A DNA stretch of 64,000 nucleotides from positions 1,840,001-1,904,000 of the forward strand of contig CP099617.1 of the NCBI GenBank assembly GCA_024072375.1, given 5' to 3'. Positions 33,957-42,693 of the stretch are shown one piece after another. Origin of the DNA: Sphingomonadaceae bacterium OTU29LAMAA1 (GTDB lineage Bacteria > Pseudomonadota > Alphaproteobacteria > Sphingomonadales > Sphingomonadaceae). Position 1 is the first letter of the stretch. Each line of letters opens with the position of its first letter. The notes beneath the pieces are model-generated. The model was not told the origin of the DNA. It worked only from the letters and a program-made list of their open reading frames with translations, and ran no database searches. A program made the position numbers and the translations under genes.

Positions 33957-34624
33957 GCGGTGTGCCGCCCCGTGCTCCTGCGAACGCAGGAGCCCAGAGT
34001 GACCGGGGGCAACGCTTGCGGTCCTGGGCTCCTGCGTTCGCAGGAGCACGGGGGGCGTTGGTGATAGGTCTGGCGCTGCTGCCCATCGGCTGGGTGCTGA
34101 GCGGCTACGGCATGACCGGTCATATGGCGGCGCACATGATCGCGGTCGCCGTCGCCGCACCGTTGATTGCGGTCGGAGTGCAGGGAGGGCGGTTCGATCC
34201 CGCGACCCGCTGGCCGCGGCTCGCCTCTCCCTTGCCCGCAGCGATGATCGAGGCGGTGGTGGTGTGGGGCTGGCACGTGCCTGCCCTGCGCAGCCTCGCC
34301 GCGCATCATCCGGTTGCACTCGTCGTCGAACAGGCGAGCTTCCTCGCCGCCGGCCTGCTGCTGTGGTCCGCCGTCCTCGCGCCACGACACGGCGCGGCCG
34401 GCGTCGGTGCGTTGCTGGTCACGTCTATGCACATGACGCTGCTGGGCGCGCTGATCGGCCTCGCACCCCGTCCGCTCTACATGCATCACGGCGCCGACGC
34501 GCTGGCCGACCAGCAACTCGCCGGTGTGGTCATGCTGCTGGTCGGCGGCATCGCCTATCTGCTCGGCGGGCTCGCGATGCTCGGTCGATTGCTCCAGACC
34601 CGCCCGGAGGCACGCGCCGTATGA
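33953..34624 (+). CDS. CtaG/caa3-type cytochrome oxidase assembly factor
   Basis: 223-residue polytopic protein (five or six helices) with the histidine-rich pattern of caa3 CtaG-type copper/oxidase assembly factors: GMTGHMAAHMIAVAVAAP, VVWGWHVPALRSLAAHHP and SMHMTLLGALIGLAPRPLY. The GTG start at 33953 overlaps the upstream stop by four bases, but the next 86 bp are a large palindromic repeat translated as a polar, non-family N-terminus. The hydrophobic protein proper begins near ALVIGLALLP, where TTG (34058) or GTG (34061) follow a GGGGGG run contributed by the repeat and could be the functional start. It ends in an ATGA overlap with the triheme cytochrome gene. Confidence 0.75.
   Translation: MSGVPPRAPANAGAQSDRGQRLRSWAPAFAGARGALVIGLALLPIGWVLSGYGMTGHMAAHMIAVAVAAPLIAVGVQGGRFDPATRWPRLASPLPAAMIEAVVVWGWHVPALRSLAAHHPVALVVEQASFLAAGLLLWSAVLAPRHGAAGVGALLVTSMHMTLLGALIGLAPRPLYMHHGADALADQQLAGVVMLLVGGIAYLLGGLAMLGRLLQTRPEARAV
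33968..34053. repeat. Perfect 30-bp inverted repeat inside the ctaG-like gene
   Basis: Arms at 33968-33997 and 34024-34053 are exact reverse complements (30 bp) around a 26-bp loop. Each arm itself contains the 18-bp palindrome CTCCTGCG-AA-CGCAGGAG. It can form a large cruciform or RNA hairpin covering the first codons of the assembly-factor gene. It belongs to a type of dispersed repeat (CTCCTGCGAACGCAGGAG) that I recall from other alphaproteobacterial genomes. Its length keeps the frame open. Confidence 0.9.
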
Positions 34625-35655
34625 CCATCCGCATCACCTGGGCGCGCGCGGTCGCGACATTGGTCGGGCTGGCCGCGGCGGGGATGCTGTTCGCCTGGTC
34701 CGGGCTGTTCAACATTGCGGCATCGAGCGGACATTGGCCGATCACCGACTGGTTCCTGCACTGGACGATGCGCAATTCGGTACGGACCTACGCGGCCGTG
34801 ACCAGCCCCGACGATCCCGCCGACCACAGCGGCATGGTCAGCGCCGCCGGGCATTTCGCCAACGCCTGTTCGATCTGTCACGGCGCGCCGGGCGTCAGGC
34901 CCGCGCCGGTGATGCAGGCAGCGACGCCCCCCGCCCCCGACCTCGCGGTCAATGCGAAGGAATGGAGCGACAAGCAGCTGTTCTGGATCCTGCAGCACGG
35001 CGTCAAATATACCGGCATGCCGGCGTGGGCGGTGCAGGACCGGCCCGACGAGGTGCGCCGCATGGTCGCCTTCGTCCGTCGCCTGCCGGGTATGACCGCC
35101 GCGCAATATGATGCGCTCGTCGCCGAGGCGGATCCGGGCGCGGATCTGGCCACCTGCACCGGTTGTCACGGCGCCGACGGCAAGGGGCGGGGTGCGCGCG
35201 ACATTCCCTTGCTCGGTGGGCAAAAGCCTGCATACCTGCTCGCCGCGTTGCAGGGCTATGCGAGCGGCAAGCGGTCAAGCGCGGTGATGCAGCAGGTTGC
35301 GATGCGGATGGATCCGGCCGAGATGGACGACGCCGCGCGCCGCTTCGCCGCGATGCCCGGCCTCGGCGCATCCCCGACGGGCAACGATGCCGCCGCGGCG
35401 AGGATCGTCGAACAGGGACTGCCGAAGCTTCAGCTGCCCGCCTGCGCCAGCTGCCACACCGCGGGCAAGGACTATCCGGTGCTCGCCGGCCAGCGCGCCG
35501 GGTATATCGCGCAACGGCTGCGGCACTGGCGCGGCGAGGAGACGGTCGTGGATGCGCGCAAGAGCCACGCGACGATGCCGGTGATCGCGCGCCGCATCCC
35601 CGACGCGATGATCGATCCGCTCGCCCGTTACCTCGCCGGTCGATCCACGCGCTGA
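34621..35655 (+). CDS. Triheme c-type cytochrome of the oxidase operon
   Basis: 344-residue membrane-anchored protein with one N-terminal helix (about 9-29) and three CxxCH heme sites: CSICH (83-87), CTGCH (179-183) and CASCH (275-279). The last two domains resemble tandem cytochrome c domains of the c4/c555 class; the first is a separate class I domain. It probably delivers electrons to the caa3-like oxidase encoded upstream, or links it to a dehydrogenase. The ATG at 34621 overlaps the CtaG stop (ATGA). It is the last clear gene of the oxidase operon. Confidence 0.9.
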   Translation: MTIRITWARAVATLVGLAAAGMLFAWSGLFNIAASSGHWPITDWFLHWTMRNSVRTYAAVTSPDDPADHSGMVSAAGHFANACSICHGAPGVRPAPVMQAATPPAPDLAVNAKEWSDKQLFWILQHGVKYTGMPAWAVQDRPDEVRRMVAFVRRLPGMTAAQYDALVAEADPGADLATCTGCHGADGKGRGARDIPLLGGQKPAYLLAALQGYASGKRSSAVMQQVAMRMDPAEMDDAARRFAAMPGLGASPTGNDAAAARIVEQGLPKLQLPACASCHTAGKDYPVLAGQRAGYIAQRLRHWRGEETVVDARKSHATMPVIARRIPDAMIDPLARYLAGRSTR

Positions 35656-35712
35656 CGGAACGCGCCGCCGCCTCGTTCGTCCCTGTCCCGAACAGGATAA
35701 GGACATCACATC

Positions 35713-36129
35713 ATGGCGATCTTCAACAAGGACATGGTCGATCTCGCGGGCCGCAACACGCTCTGGCAGAAAGAGGTGTATCGCGACGCCAAGGTGCAGA
35801 TCGTGCTGATGAACATCCCCGTCGGCGAAGAGATCGGCACCGAGACGCATCCCGCCGACCAGACGACCTATATCGTCGAGGGCGAGGCGCAGGTGACGAT
35901 CGACGGGCATTCGACCAAGGCGACGCCGAACCACCTCGTCGTCGTGCCCAAGGGCGCCGAGCACAACATCGTCAACAAGGGATCGGGCCCGCTCAAGCTG
36001 TTTTCGGTCTACGCGCCGCCCGCCGAACCCGAAGGCGCGGCGTTCAAGACCAAGGCCGAGGCGGAAGAGGCCGAGAAGGGACTGTTGTCGAAAGTCGCCG
36101 ATGCCGTGAAGGACGCGGTCGGCCGGTGA
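35713..36129 (+). CDS. Cupin-domain protein
   Basis: 138-residue single-domain cupin. The conserved beta-barrel motifs are visible as ETHPADQTTYIVEGEAQVTIDG and LVVVPKGAEHNIVNKGSGPLKLFSVYAPP, giving possible metal ligands His, Gln/Glu and His. A short C-terminal Lys/Ala/Glu helix follows. Cupins of this kind act as sugar or aromatic-binding enzymes or small regulators; the role here is not known. The ATG is at 35713, 57 bp after the cytochrome gene. Its stop overlaps the GTG start of the SDR gene (GTGA), so the two are coupled. Confidence 0.85.
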   Translation: MAIFNKDMVDLAGRNTLWQKEVYRDAKVQIVLMNIPVGEEIGTETHPADQTTYIVEGEAQVTIDGHSTKATPNHLVVVPKGAEHNIVNKGSGPLKLFSVYAPPAEPEGAAFKTKAEAEEAEKGLLSKVADAVKDAVGR

Positions 36130-37109
36130 GCGCTCCCGCTCCCCGCCCCGCCCCGCGCGTCGTCATTACCGGCGCATCGAGCGGGATCGGCGCCGCGACC
36201 GCCATCGCTTTCGCCAGACAGGGCGCCAGCCTGTTCCTCGGCGCGCGCGGGGCGGCAGGCCTCGACGATATCGCCCGGCGCTGCCGCGATGCGGGTGGCA
36301 CGGCGGAAGTGCAGGTGGTCGACACCACCGATGCCGCCGCCGTCGCCGCCGTCGCGACGGCCGCGAGGGATCGGCTGGGCGGCATCGACCTGTGGTTCAG
36401 CTGCGTCGGCGTCGGCGTCGTCGGCCGCTATCAGGACGTGCCGATCGCCGATCACACCCGCGTGGTCGAGGCCAATCTGCTGAGCCACATGAACGATGCG
36501 CATGCCGTGCTGCCGATCTTCCTCGCGCAGGGCCACGGCACCTGGGTCAACATGATCTCGGTCGGCGGTTTCCTGGCGACGCCCTATGCCGCCGCTTATT
36601 CCGCCAGCAAATTCGGCCTGCGCGGATTCAGCGAGGCGTTGCGCGGCGAGGTGTCGAAAAAGCCGCGCATCCACATCTGCGACGTCTACCCGACGTTCGT
36701 CGACACGCCCGGCATCGACCATGCGGGCAATTACACCGGTGCGCGGTTGTCGCTGCCGCCCGGTGCGCTGGCACCCGAGACGGTCGCGAAGGCGGTCGTC
36801 CGGCTTGCGCGGTATCCCCGCAACACCACGGTCGTCGGTGCGCCCGGACTGGCGCTGAAGCTGGGCCAGTTCGCCGCCCCCAATCTGGGCGCGGCGATCA
36901 TGAACGGCTTCATGGACGTCTGGTCGACCAGGGCGGATCGCGGCGAGGACACGCCGGGCGCGGTATTCGATCCTCCCGCAGCGCCCAGCGGTCCCGACGG
37001 CGGTCGCCGGCATCCCGAGCGGCGGCGCAAGGCAGCCGCGGCGGCGAGTGCCGGCGCAGCGGTTGGGCTCGCTGCCATCGGCGGGTGGCTGTGGCGACGG
37101 CGGCGCTGA
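36126..37109 (+). CDS. Short-chain dehydrogenase/reductase with C-terminal membrane anchor
   Basis: 327-residue classical SDR. It has the cofactor motif TGASSGIG (15-22), the catalytic Ser145, Tyr158 and Lys162 (YSASK), and a GxxxxPT-type loop (DVYPTFVDTPG). About 70 extra C-terminal residues include a Pro/Gly/Arg-rich linker and a short hydrophobic segment AAAAASAGAAVGLAAIGGWLW followed by RRRR, which looks like a tail anchor. The GTG start overlaps the cupin stop. It ends one base before the stop of the convergent GH3 gene. The substrate is unknown. Confidence 0.88.
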   Translation: MSAPAPRPAPRVVITGASSGIGAATAIAFARQGASLFLGARGAAGLDDIARRCRDAGGTAEVQVVDTTDAAAVAAVATAARDRLGGIDLWFSCVGVGVVGRYQDVPIADHTRVVEANLLSHMNDAHAVLPIFLAQGHGTWVNMISVGGFLATPYAAAYSASKFGLRGFSEALRGEVSKKPRIHICDVYPTFVDTPGIDHAGNYTGARLSLPPGALAPETVAKAVVRLARYPRNTTVVGAPGLALKLGQFAAPNLGAAIMNGFMDVWSTRADRGEDTPGAVFDPPAAPSGPDGGRRHPERRRKAAAAASAGAAVGLAAIGGWLWRRRR

Positions 37110-37110
37110 A

Positions 37111-39723
37111 TCAGTCGAGGCGCTTGCTGCCGGTCACGGTCAGCCGGACCATGCCGCCGGGGACGCGAGGCCGCTGCGCCTCCGTCGCCGGCTGACCACC
37201 ACCGACCCACAGGTCGATCGGGCCGGGAACGACGGCGCGTCGTCCCGCCGTGTCGACGTGGCTCATCCCGCGTGGATCGACGACGAAGCGAACCTCGCGG
37301 CTTTCACCCGGCTTAAGATGGATCCGCTGGAAGCCGACGAGCGCGCGGATCGGCGCGCCGGCCAGCGCGCGCGACGCGTACAGCTGCACGACCTCGTCGC
37401 CGGCGCGGGCACCGGTGTTGGTGACACGCGTCGTTACGACAGCACTCGCGCCTGCACGCAGGTGCGTCTTGTCGAGCGTCGGCGCAGCATAGGCGAAGCG
37501 GGTGTAGCTGAGGCCGTGGCCGAACGGGTACAGCGGATCGCCCGCGAAGTAGCGGTAGGTGCGCCCCGTCATCGCGTAATCCTTGAACGGCGGCAATTGG
37601 CCGACGTTGCGGTAGAAGGTCACCGGCAGGCGTCCCGCCGGGCTGAAGTCGCCCGCGATCAGCCCGGCGACGGCGCGACCGCCCTCCCCGCCCGGATACC
37701 AGGCCTCGACGATCGCCGGCACGTGCTTGTCCGCCCATTCGACCCCTAGGGCGCTGCCGTTCATCAGCACGAGCACCAGCGGTTTACCTGTCGCCTGCAG
37801 GCGTTCGAGCAGCGCCTGCTGCGGCGCGGGCAGGTCGAGGCTGGTGCGGTCGCCGCCGGCGAAACCGGGCGCGCGGACCCTCATCTCCTCGCCCTCCAGC
37901 TTCGCGGTCAGCCCGCCGACGAACACGACGAGATCGGCGTCGCGTGCGGCGGCCACGGCGGCATCGTCGCGCGCGCCGACATTGCTCCACTCGAGGCTCT
38001 GGTCGCCGCGCGCGCCGGTCTGGATCGCCTCGACGACGATCTGGTAGCGTTTGCCTGCGATCAGCGCGATCTCGCCATCGGCGATCGAGGCGGGATCGGC
38101 GGCGTCCCAGGCATCGACTACGGTCTTTCCAGCGACGCGGATGCGGTAGCCGCCGTCGCCGTTGAGGCGGAAGCGATAGGGTCCCGTCTCCGCGGCGGCG
38201 AGATACCCGGTCCAGCGGATCGAAGTCGCGCGCTCGCGCCGTTCGGGACGCCCCCAGCCGAACCGTACGCTCTGCCCGGTCGCGGCGCGGACCGGCTGGC
38301 CGGTGAGCGCAATGTTGCCGAATTCCTCGACCTTCACACCGGGTGCGGCACATGCCGGGTCAAGGCATAGTGCGGTCGCCGGCACAGGTTTCAGCGGTGG
38401 GCCGATCAGGCCGGTGCCTTCGACGAAATCGATCGTGGCGGCAGGATAGCGTTGTCGCAGTCCCGCCAGCACCGTCACCGGATCGGATGGCGTGCCGTTG
38501 TAATTGCCGACCAGCGCATCGACCGAATCCGCATTGGGTCCGATGACCGCAATCCGGCGCGGATCGCCTTTGATCGGCAGCAGGCCGTCGTTCTTGAGCA
38601 GCACCATCGATTTGCGCGCGACATCGAGCGCCTCTGCCCGGTGCGCGGGCGTGTCGAAGTCGGCCTTGCCGATACCGCCGAACGTCCCGCCGTCGAGCAG
38701 CCCCAGGCGAAAGCGCGCCTCGAACAACCGCGTTACCGCGCGGTCGAGCGTCTCCGGTGTTAGCAGCCCCTGCCGTACCGCATCGACGACGATACCCGGG
38801 TCGGCACTTTTGTCGCGCCCGAATTCGGCGCAGATCAGGTCGGTGCCGGCGTTCACCGCCGCAGCGACCGCGCGTTCGGGCGTCGCCACGTAATGGTGCG
38901 ATGTCGGCAGGAACAGATCGGCGATCGCCGCGCAATCGGACACGATATGGCCGGCGAACCCCCATTGCGTCCGCACGCGACGCTGGAGCAGCGGACTGGC
39001 GCAGGCGGGCACGCCGTCGACGGCGTTATAGGCGCACATCAGCCCCTGTACCTTCGCCTCGGTCACCGCGGCGCGGAAAGCGGGCAAGTAGGTATCCTCC
39101 AGGTCGTGCGCGGACGGGTGCACGTCGTCCTTGTGCCGATCCGCCTCCGGCCCGCTGTGGACGGCGAAATGCTTGACGACGGCGAGCGTCTTGGGATGGG
39201 CGGGATCGGGTCCCTGCAGGCCGGTGATGAACGCGACGCCGAGCCGCGAGGTCAGATAGGGATCCTCGCCGAACGTCTCCTGCCCGCGCCCCCAGCGCGG
39301 ATCGCGGAAGATGTTGACGTTGGGCGACCAGACGGTGAGTCCGCGATAGCGATCCGAACTGCCGTCGGGATGGCGCGAGGCGAGGTATTTCGCCCGAAAT
39401 TCCGTGGCGATCACGTCCGCCGTGCGATGCACCAGCGCCGCGTCCCACGTCGCGGCCAGCCCGATCGCCTGCGGAAACACGGTGGCATTGCCCGCGCGCG
39501 CGACGCCGTGCAGCCCCTCGCTCCACCACGCATAGGCGGGAATGCCGAGCCGCGGGATCGCCGGCGCGCTGTCCTTCAGCTGCGCCGCTTTTTCCGCCAG
39601 CGTCATCCGGGCGACCAGATCGGCGGCCCGCCGTTCCGCCGATAGCGCCGGATCGCGGAACGGCATGTCCTGCGCCGCCGCGGCGCTCGCCGTGCCGAGC
39701 AGCAGCGCAGCGGCGAGCCGCAT
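37111..39723 (-). CDS. GH3 beta-glycosidase with PA14 domain (beta-xylosidase/glucosidase type)
   Basis: 870-residue secreted or periplasmic GH3 enzyme. A signal peptide (MRLAAALLLGTASAAAAQ) is followed by the N-terminal TIM-barrel domain with GLTVWSPNVNIFRDPRWGRGQETFGEDPYLT, KHFAVHSGPE and nucleophile Asp263 in HIVSDCAAI. A PA14-like insert (about 470-600) and the C-terminal domain with PFGHGLSYTRFAYA and fibronectin-III-like end follow. Residue patterns (HGVAR, SGPE) resemble the Xyl3/Bxl1-type beta-xylosidases. It is third in the GH43-GH43-GH3 run; the ATG shares one base with the preceding stop. It likely releases terminal xylose or glucose from plant oligosaccharides. Confidence 0.92.
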   Translation of the reverse strand: MRLAAALLLGTASAAAAQDMPFRDPALSAERRAADLVARMTLAEKAAQLKDSAPAIPRLGIPAYAWWSEGLHGVARAGNATVFPQAIGLAATWDAALVHRTADVIATEFRAKYLASRHPDGSSDRYRGLTVWSPNVNIFRDPRWGRGQETFGEDPYLTSRLGVAFITGLQGPDPAHPKTLAVVKHFAVHSGPEADRHKDDVHPSAHDLEDTYLPAFRAAVTEAKVQGLMCAYNAVDGVPACASPLLQRRVRTQWGFAGHIVSDCAAIADLFLPTSHHYVATPERAVAAAVNAGTDLICAEFGRDKSADPGIVVDAVRQGLLTPETLDRAVTRLFEARFRLGLLDGGTFGGIGKADFDTPAHRAEALDVARKSMVLLKNDGLLPIKGDPRRIAVIGPNADSVDALVGNYNGTPSDPVTVLAGLRQRYPAATIDFVEGTGLIGPPLKPVPATALCLDPACAAPGVKVEEFGNIALTGQPVRAATGQSVRFGWGRPERRERATSIRWTGYLAAAETGPYRFRLNGDGGYRIRVAGKTVVDAWDAADPASIADGEIALIAGKRYQIVVEAIQTGARGDQSLEWSNVGARDDAAVAAARDADLVVFVGGLTAKLEGEEMRVRAPGFAGGDRTSLDLPAPQQALLERLQATGKPLVLVLMNGSALGVEWADKHVPAIVEAWYPGGEGGRAVAGLIAGDFSPAGRLPVTFYRNVGQLPPFKDYAMTGRTYRYFAGDPLYPFGHGLSYTRFAYAAPTLDKTHLRAGASAVVTTRVTNTGARAGDEVVQLYASRALAGAPIRALVGFQRIHLKPGESREVRFVVDPRGMSHVDTAGRRAVVPGPIDLWVGGGQPATEAQRPRVPGGMVRLTVTGSKRLD

Positions 39724-41339
39724 CACAGCGTGCGGAACCGGAAGTTGCGGAATCGCGCCTCGCCAGTGCCTGCCGAATAGAGGCCGGGCCGCAGCATCAG
39801 GAAGCCGCCGCGGACGTTGTGGTGATAGCCCGACACCTCCATACCGCGGTCGAAGCGCTGCCACGTCTTGCCGCCATCGCCGGAGGTATGGATCGCGACG
39901 ATATGCCGCTTGTTGGCGATCCGCAGCATCATGCGGCGACCATGCGGATTGGTGGGCCGGCCGCGTTCGATCCCGTATTGGTGCGTGACGAAGCGCTTCT
40001 CGTCGAACCCGAGGCCGCAATAGAGCTGGTCGTCGTAGAACAGGACGAGCCCCGCGGTACCGCCGGGCGCGATCTCGACATCGCATTCGAACTCATACGC
40101 CTGATCCCCGGCGATCAGCATCAGCGGCGAGGAATCGCTGGGCGCCTTGCCCGTCGCCTTCAGCACCAATGCGCCTTTCTCGATCCGGATACGGTCGCGT
40201 TCGTTCGGGCCGGGGCGGAAGAAATTCCACTTCGCGCCAAGCTTGAGCGGCGCCGAAAAGTCGTCCGACAGCGGCTGCCCGTGCGCGCCAGCCTGCCCGC
40301 CCTTGGGCTTCGGCAACGGTTTCGACAAATCGCCGCCGGTCATCCGGAACCAGCCATCGGCTGTCCAGCGAACGGGGTCGAGCAGCACCTGCCGTCCGAG
40401 CGTCCAGAAGCCGTTCTCGAACCCGTGATAGACCGACCACCAGCTGCCGTCGGGCGCCTGAACGAGGCTTGCATGGCCGCGCGACCACCATTTCTCGTCG
40501 TTCGACACCGTCCGGACGATCGGATTGCCTGGGTCGTTGACCCACGGGCCGTGGATCGACCGCGACCGCGCGACGATCACCATATGTCCGGTGGGTGGTC
40601 CGGCCGTGCCGCCGACCGCCGTGATCATGTAGAACCAGCCGTTGTGGCGGTGGATCTTGGGTCCTTCGGGGCTGAAACCCTCCACATCCCAATCGTCGGG
40701 ATAGCGCCACGGGTCATAGACATGCTCGACCTTGCCGACCGTCGACAGCCCGTCGTCGGACAGGCGGATGCGGTCGCCGCCGGACAGGAACAGCCAGCGC
40801 GACCCGTCCTCGCCGACCGCGTGGCAGGGATCGATATGGCTATGCAGCCCCAGGCTCACCGGGTCGGACCACGGCCCGTCGATAGTCTCGGCGGTGATGA
40901 CGTAGATGTCGTTCGGGCTTGCCTTGGTCGGGATGTACAGGAAGTAGCGGCCGTTGTGCTTTTCGAGGCTGACCGCCCAGACCGAGCCGATGTTTCGCGT
41001 CAGCGCGGCGGTGCGCGGGCGCCAGTTGACGAGGTCGCGGCTGTGCCAGATCGTCAGCCCCGGATAGCTGTCGAAGCTGGAGAAGGTCATGTAATAATCC
41101 GCGCCATCCTTCAGGATGGCGGGATCGGGCCGGTCGCCGCCGATCAGCGGGTTGAGGAAGCGGCCATCGCCCAGATCGGCGATCCGCTGCCCGTCGAACC
41201 CGCGACGCCAGCTGGCGTCGAACGGGCGGATGCAATCGGGTGCCGCCCTTTCGGCCGCTGCTGCCGGCGCGCCGGGGATCAGCGCCGCGCCGCCGGCGAG
41301 CGCGAGCCCGAATGCGTCGCGCCTGTTGAATTCGGTCAT
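39723..41339 (-). CDS. GH43-family xylosidase/arabinofuranosidase
   Basis: 538-residue exported enzyme with a twin-arginine signal (NRRDAFGLALAGG, cleavage near AAA-ER). The five-bladed propeller shows the catalytic base Asp72 in DRPDPAIL, the pKa modulator Asp170 in HSHIDPCHA and the acid Glu225 in GFSPEGPKI. A C-terminal beta-sandwich (about 370-538) matches the two-domain GH43 xylosidases. The ATG overlaps the stop of the other GH43 gene (ATGA). It probably removes xylose or arabinose side chains from hemicellulose or pectin-associated glycans. Confidence 0.9.
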   Translation of the reverse strand: MTEFNRRDAFGLALAGGAALIPGAPAAAAERAAPDCIRPFDASWRRGFDGQRIADLGDGRFLNPLIGGDRPDPAILKDGADYYMTFSSFDSYPGLTIWHSRDLVNWRPRTAALTRNIGSVWAVSLEKHNGRYFLYIPTKASPNDIYVITAETIDGPWSDPVSLGLHSHIDPCHAVGEDGSRWLFLSGGDRIRLSDDGLSTVGKVEHVYDPWRYPDDWDVEGFSPEGPKIHRHNGWFYMITAVGGTAGPPTGHMVIVARSRSIHGPWVNDPGNPIVRTVSNDEKWWSRGHASLVQAPDGSWWSVYHGFENGFWTLGRQVLLDPVRWTADGWFRMTGGDLSKPLPKPKGGQAGAHGQPLSDDFSAPLKLGAKWNFFRPGPNERDRIRIEKGALVLKATGKAPSDSSPLMLIAGDQAYEFECDVEIAPGGTAGLVLFYDDQLYCGLGFDEKRFVTHQYGIERGRPTNPHGRRMMLRIANKRHIVAIHTSGDGGKTWQRFDRGMEVSGYHHNVRGGFLMLRPGLYSAGTGEARFRNFRFRTL

Positions 41340-42589
41340 GCTGGCTCCTGGATCAGAAAAGGCTGGTCGCGATGCACGACGACATGGCCGCGTGCGTCGA
41401 AATCGATCCGGACGATACCGGGTTTCTCGCGGAAATGGCTCGCCTCGTCGTTACCGAAGAACGTTTGCCACCAGCGCCCCTGCCGGTCGCGAAAGATGTT
41501 GCCGCCGCCGCAGCACGGCGCGCCTTCGTGCGGTTCGCGCCACGGACCGGTAGGCGTGTCGCTCATCCAGATGCGGAAGGAATAGCGCCCCTCGTACCGG
41601 TCGACGACGCCGAGATAGAAGACGCCGTCGCGTTGGAACATCGTCGCGCCCTCATAGCCGAACTTGCGGCAACCTTCGGGGGCACACGGGCTGCGGTGAT
41701 GGCGGGGATCGTTGTCCCATTCGGTCGCCGTCATCTTCTGCCAGTCGCCGGCGAGGCCGGACAGATCGTCCTTCAGCCGGACGATCTCTTCCGCCGACCC
41801 ATAGGTCAGCCACACCGACTTGCCGTCGTCGAACAGCGTCGCATCGATGCTGCGGCGGATCGGCGCGTCGGGCGAAAAGGCGTGGACGTACGGCCCCTCC
41901 GCCTTGCCCGTTGTGCTCTTCAGCACCGCAAGACCGGCGCGGCTCATCGAATGGCAGATGTAGTAATTGCCACGGATGAAGTGGATCTCGGGCGCCCAGA
42001 GCGCGCGGAACGGCACGCCGGCGCGCATCCGCCAGTTCTTTTCCCATACGCCGTCGCGCTCGATCGACCAGACGAGGCCGCGATATTCCCAGCTGTCCAG
42101 ATCCTTCGAACGCCACAGCTCGACGCCGTCGTTGACCGCCCAGATGTTGTCGCCGGTCGATCCGGTCATGTAATAATAGCCGTCGCCGCCGGGGCAGACG
42201 ATCGTGTCGCGGATGTGGGCGTCGTGCAGCGGACGGATACGGGGCAGCAGCCCGGCCTTCACCGCGGTGCCGGCATCGGAGTCGTTCCATGGTGCCACCG
42301 GGTAGCGTGGGCGACCCGGCCCCTTGTAGCGGACGTCGGGCATGCCGCTGGTCCAGCCGCCGCTGGCGCTCGCCGCGGTGGCGCGTCTTCCGGCCCCGCT
42401 GACGCCGCTGAACGGCCAGTAATTCCTTGGCGGAGCCGGGATGATCCGCCCGCTGTCGTCGGCATCCGCCGCCCGCTTCGTACCGGGCAGAGGCGCCGGA
42501 CCGTAGGGCACTGCCGTCTGGAGCAGCGGCCGGGCCGCGGCGCTGCCTGCAAGCGCCAGTCCGCCGATCAGCACGTCGCGTCGTTTCAT
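41336..42589 (-). CDS. GH43-like exported glycosidase
   Basis: 417-residue protein with a twin-arginine-like signal (MKRRDVLIGGLALAGSAAA). After a Pro/Ala-rich linker (about 25-110) a propeller shows HIRDT with the base Asp128, FRALWAPEIHF with Glu201, and YEGATMFQRDGVFYLG. This fits the GH43 subfamily used for arabinan and related polymers. It is first in the GH43-GH43-GH3 operon; a strong terminator for the upstream TonB gene lies just before it, so it should have its own promoter between about 42590 and 42605 or be read through. Confidence 0.85.
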   Translation of the reverse strand: MKRRDVLIGGLALAGSAAARPLLQTAVPYGPAPLPGTKRAADADDSGRIIPAPPRNYWPFSGVSGAGRRATAASASGGWTSGMPDVRYKGPGRPRYPVAPWNDSDAGTAVKAGLLPRIRPLHDAHIRDTIVCPGGDGYYYMTGSTGDNIWAVNDGVELWRSKDLDSWEYRGLVWSIERDGVWEKNWRMRAGVPFRALWAPEIHFIRGNYYICHSMSRAGLAVLKSTTGKAEGPYVHAFSPDAPIRRSIDATLFDDGKSVWLTYGSAEEIVRLKDDLSGLAGDWQKMTATEWDNDPRHHRSPCAPEGCRKFGYEGATMFQRDGVFYLGVVDRYEGRYSFRIWMSDTPTGPWREPHEGAPCCGGGNIFRDRQGRWWQTFFGNDEASHFREKPGIVRIDFDARGHVVVHRDQPFLIQEPA

Positions 42590-42605
42590 GCCCGTCGTCT
42601 CCCTG

Positions 42606-42648
42606 AAAAAAAAGGGGCCCCGCCCGTCGTTGCCGGTCGGCGGGGCCA
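42606..42648 (-). terminator. Rho-independent terminator of the TonB-receptor operon
   Basis: On the minus strand GGCCCCGCC pairs with GGCGGGGCC, followed by CCTTTTTTTT. A 9-bp GC stem with an eight-T tract right after the TonB receptor stop is a textbook intrinsic terminator. It separates the pectinesterase-receptor transcript from the GH43/GH3 operon. Confidence 0.9.
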
Positions 42649-42693
42649 GAGGAACTCCCCCCGGGGAGGTAGGGAGGTACGGTAAAGCGAAGA

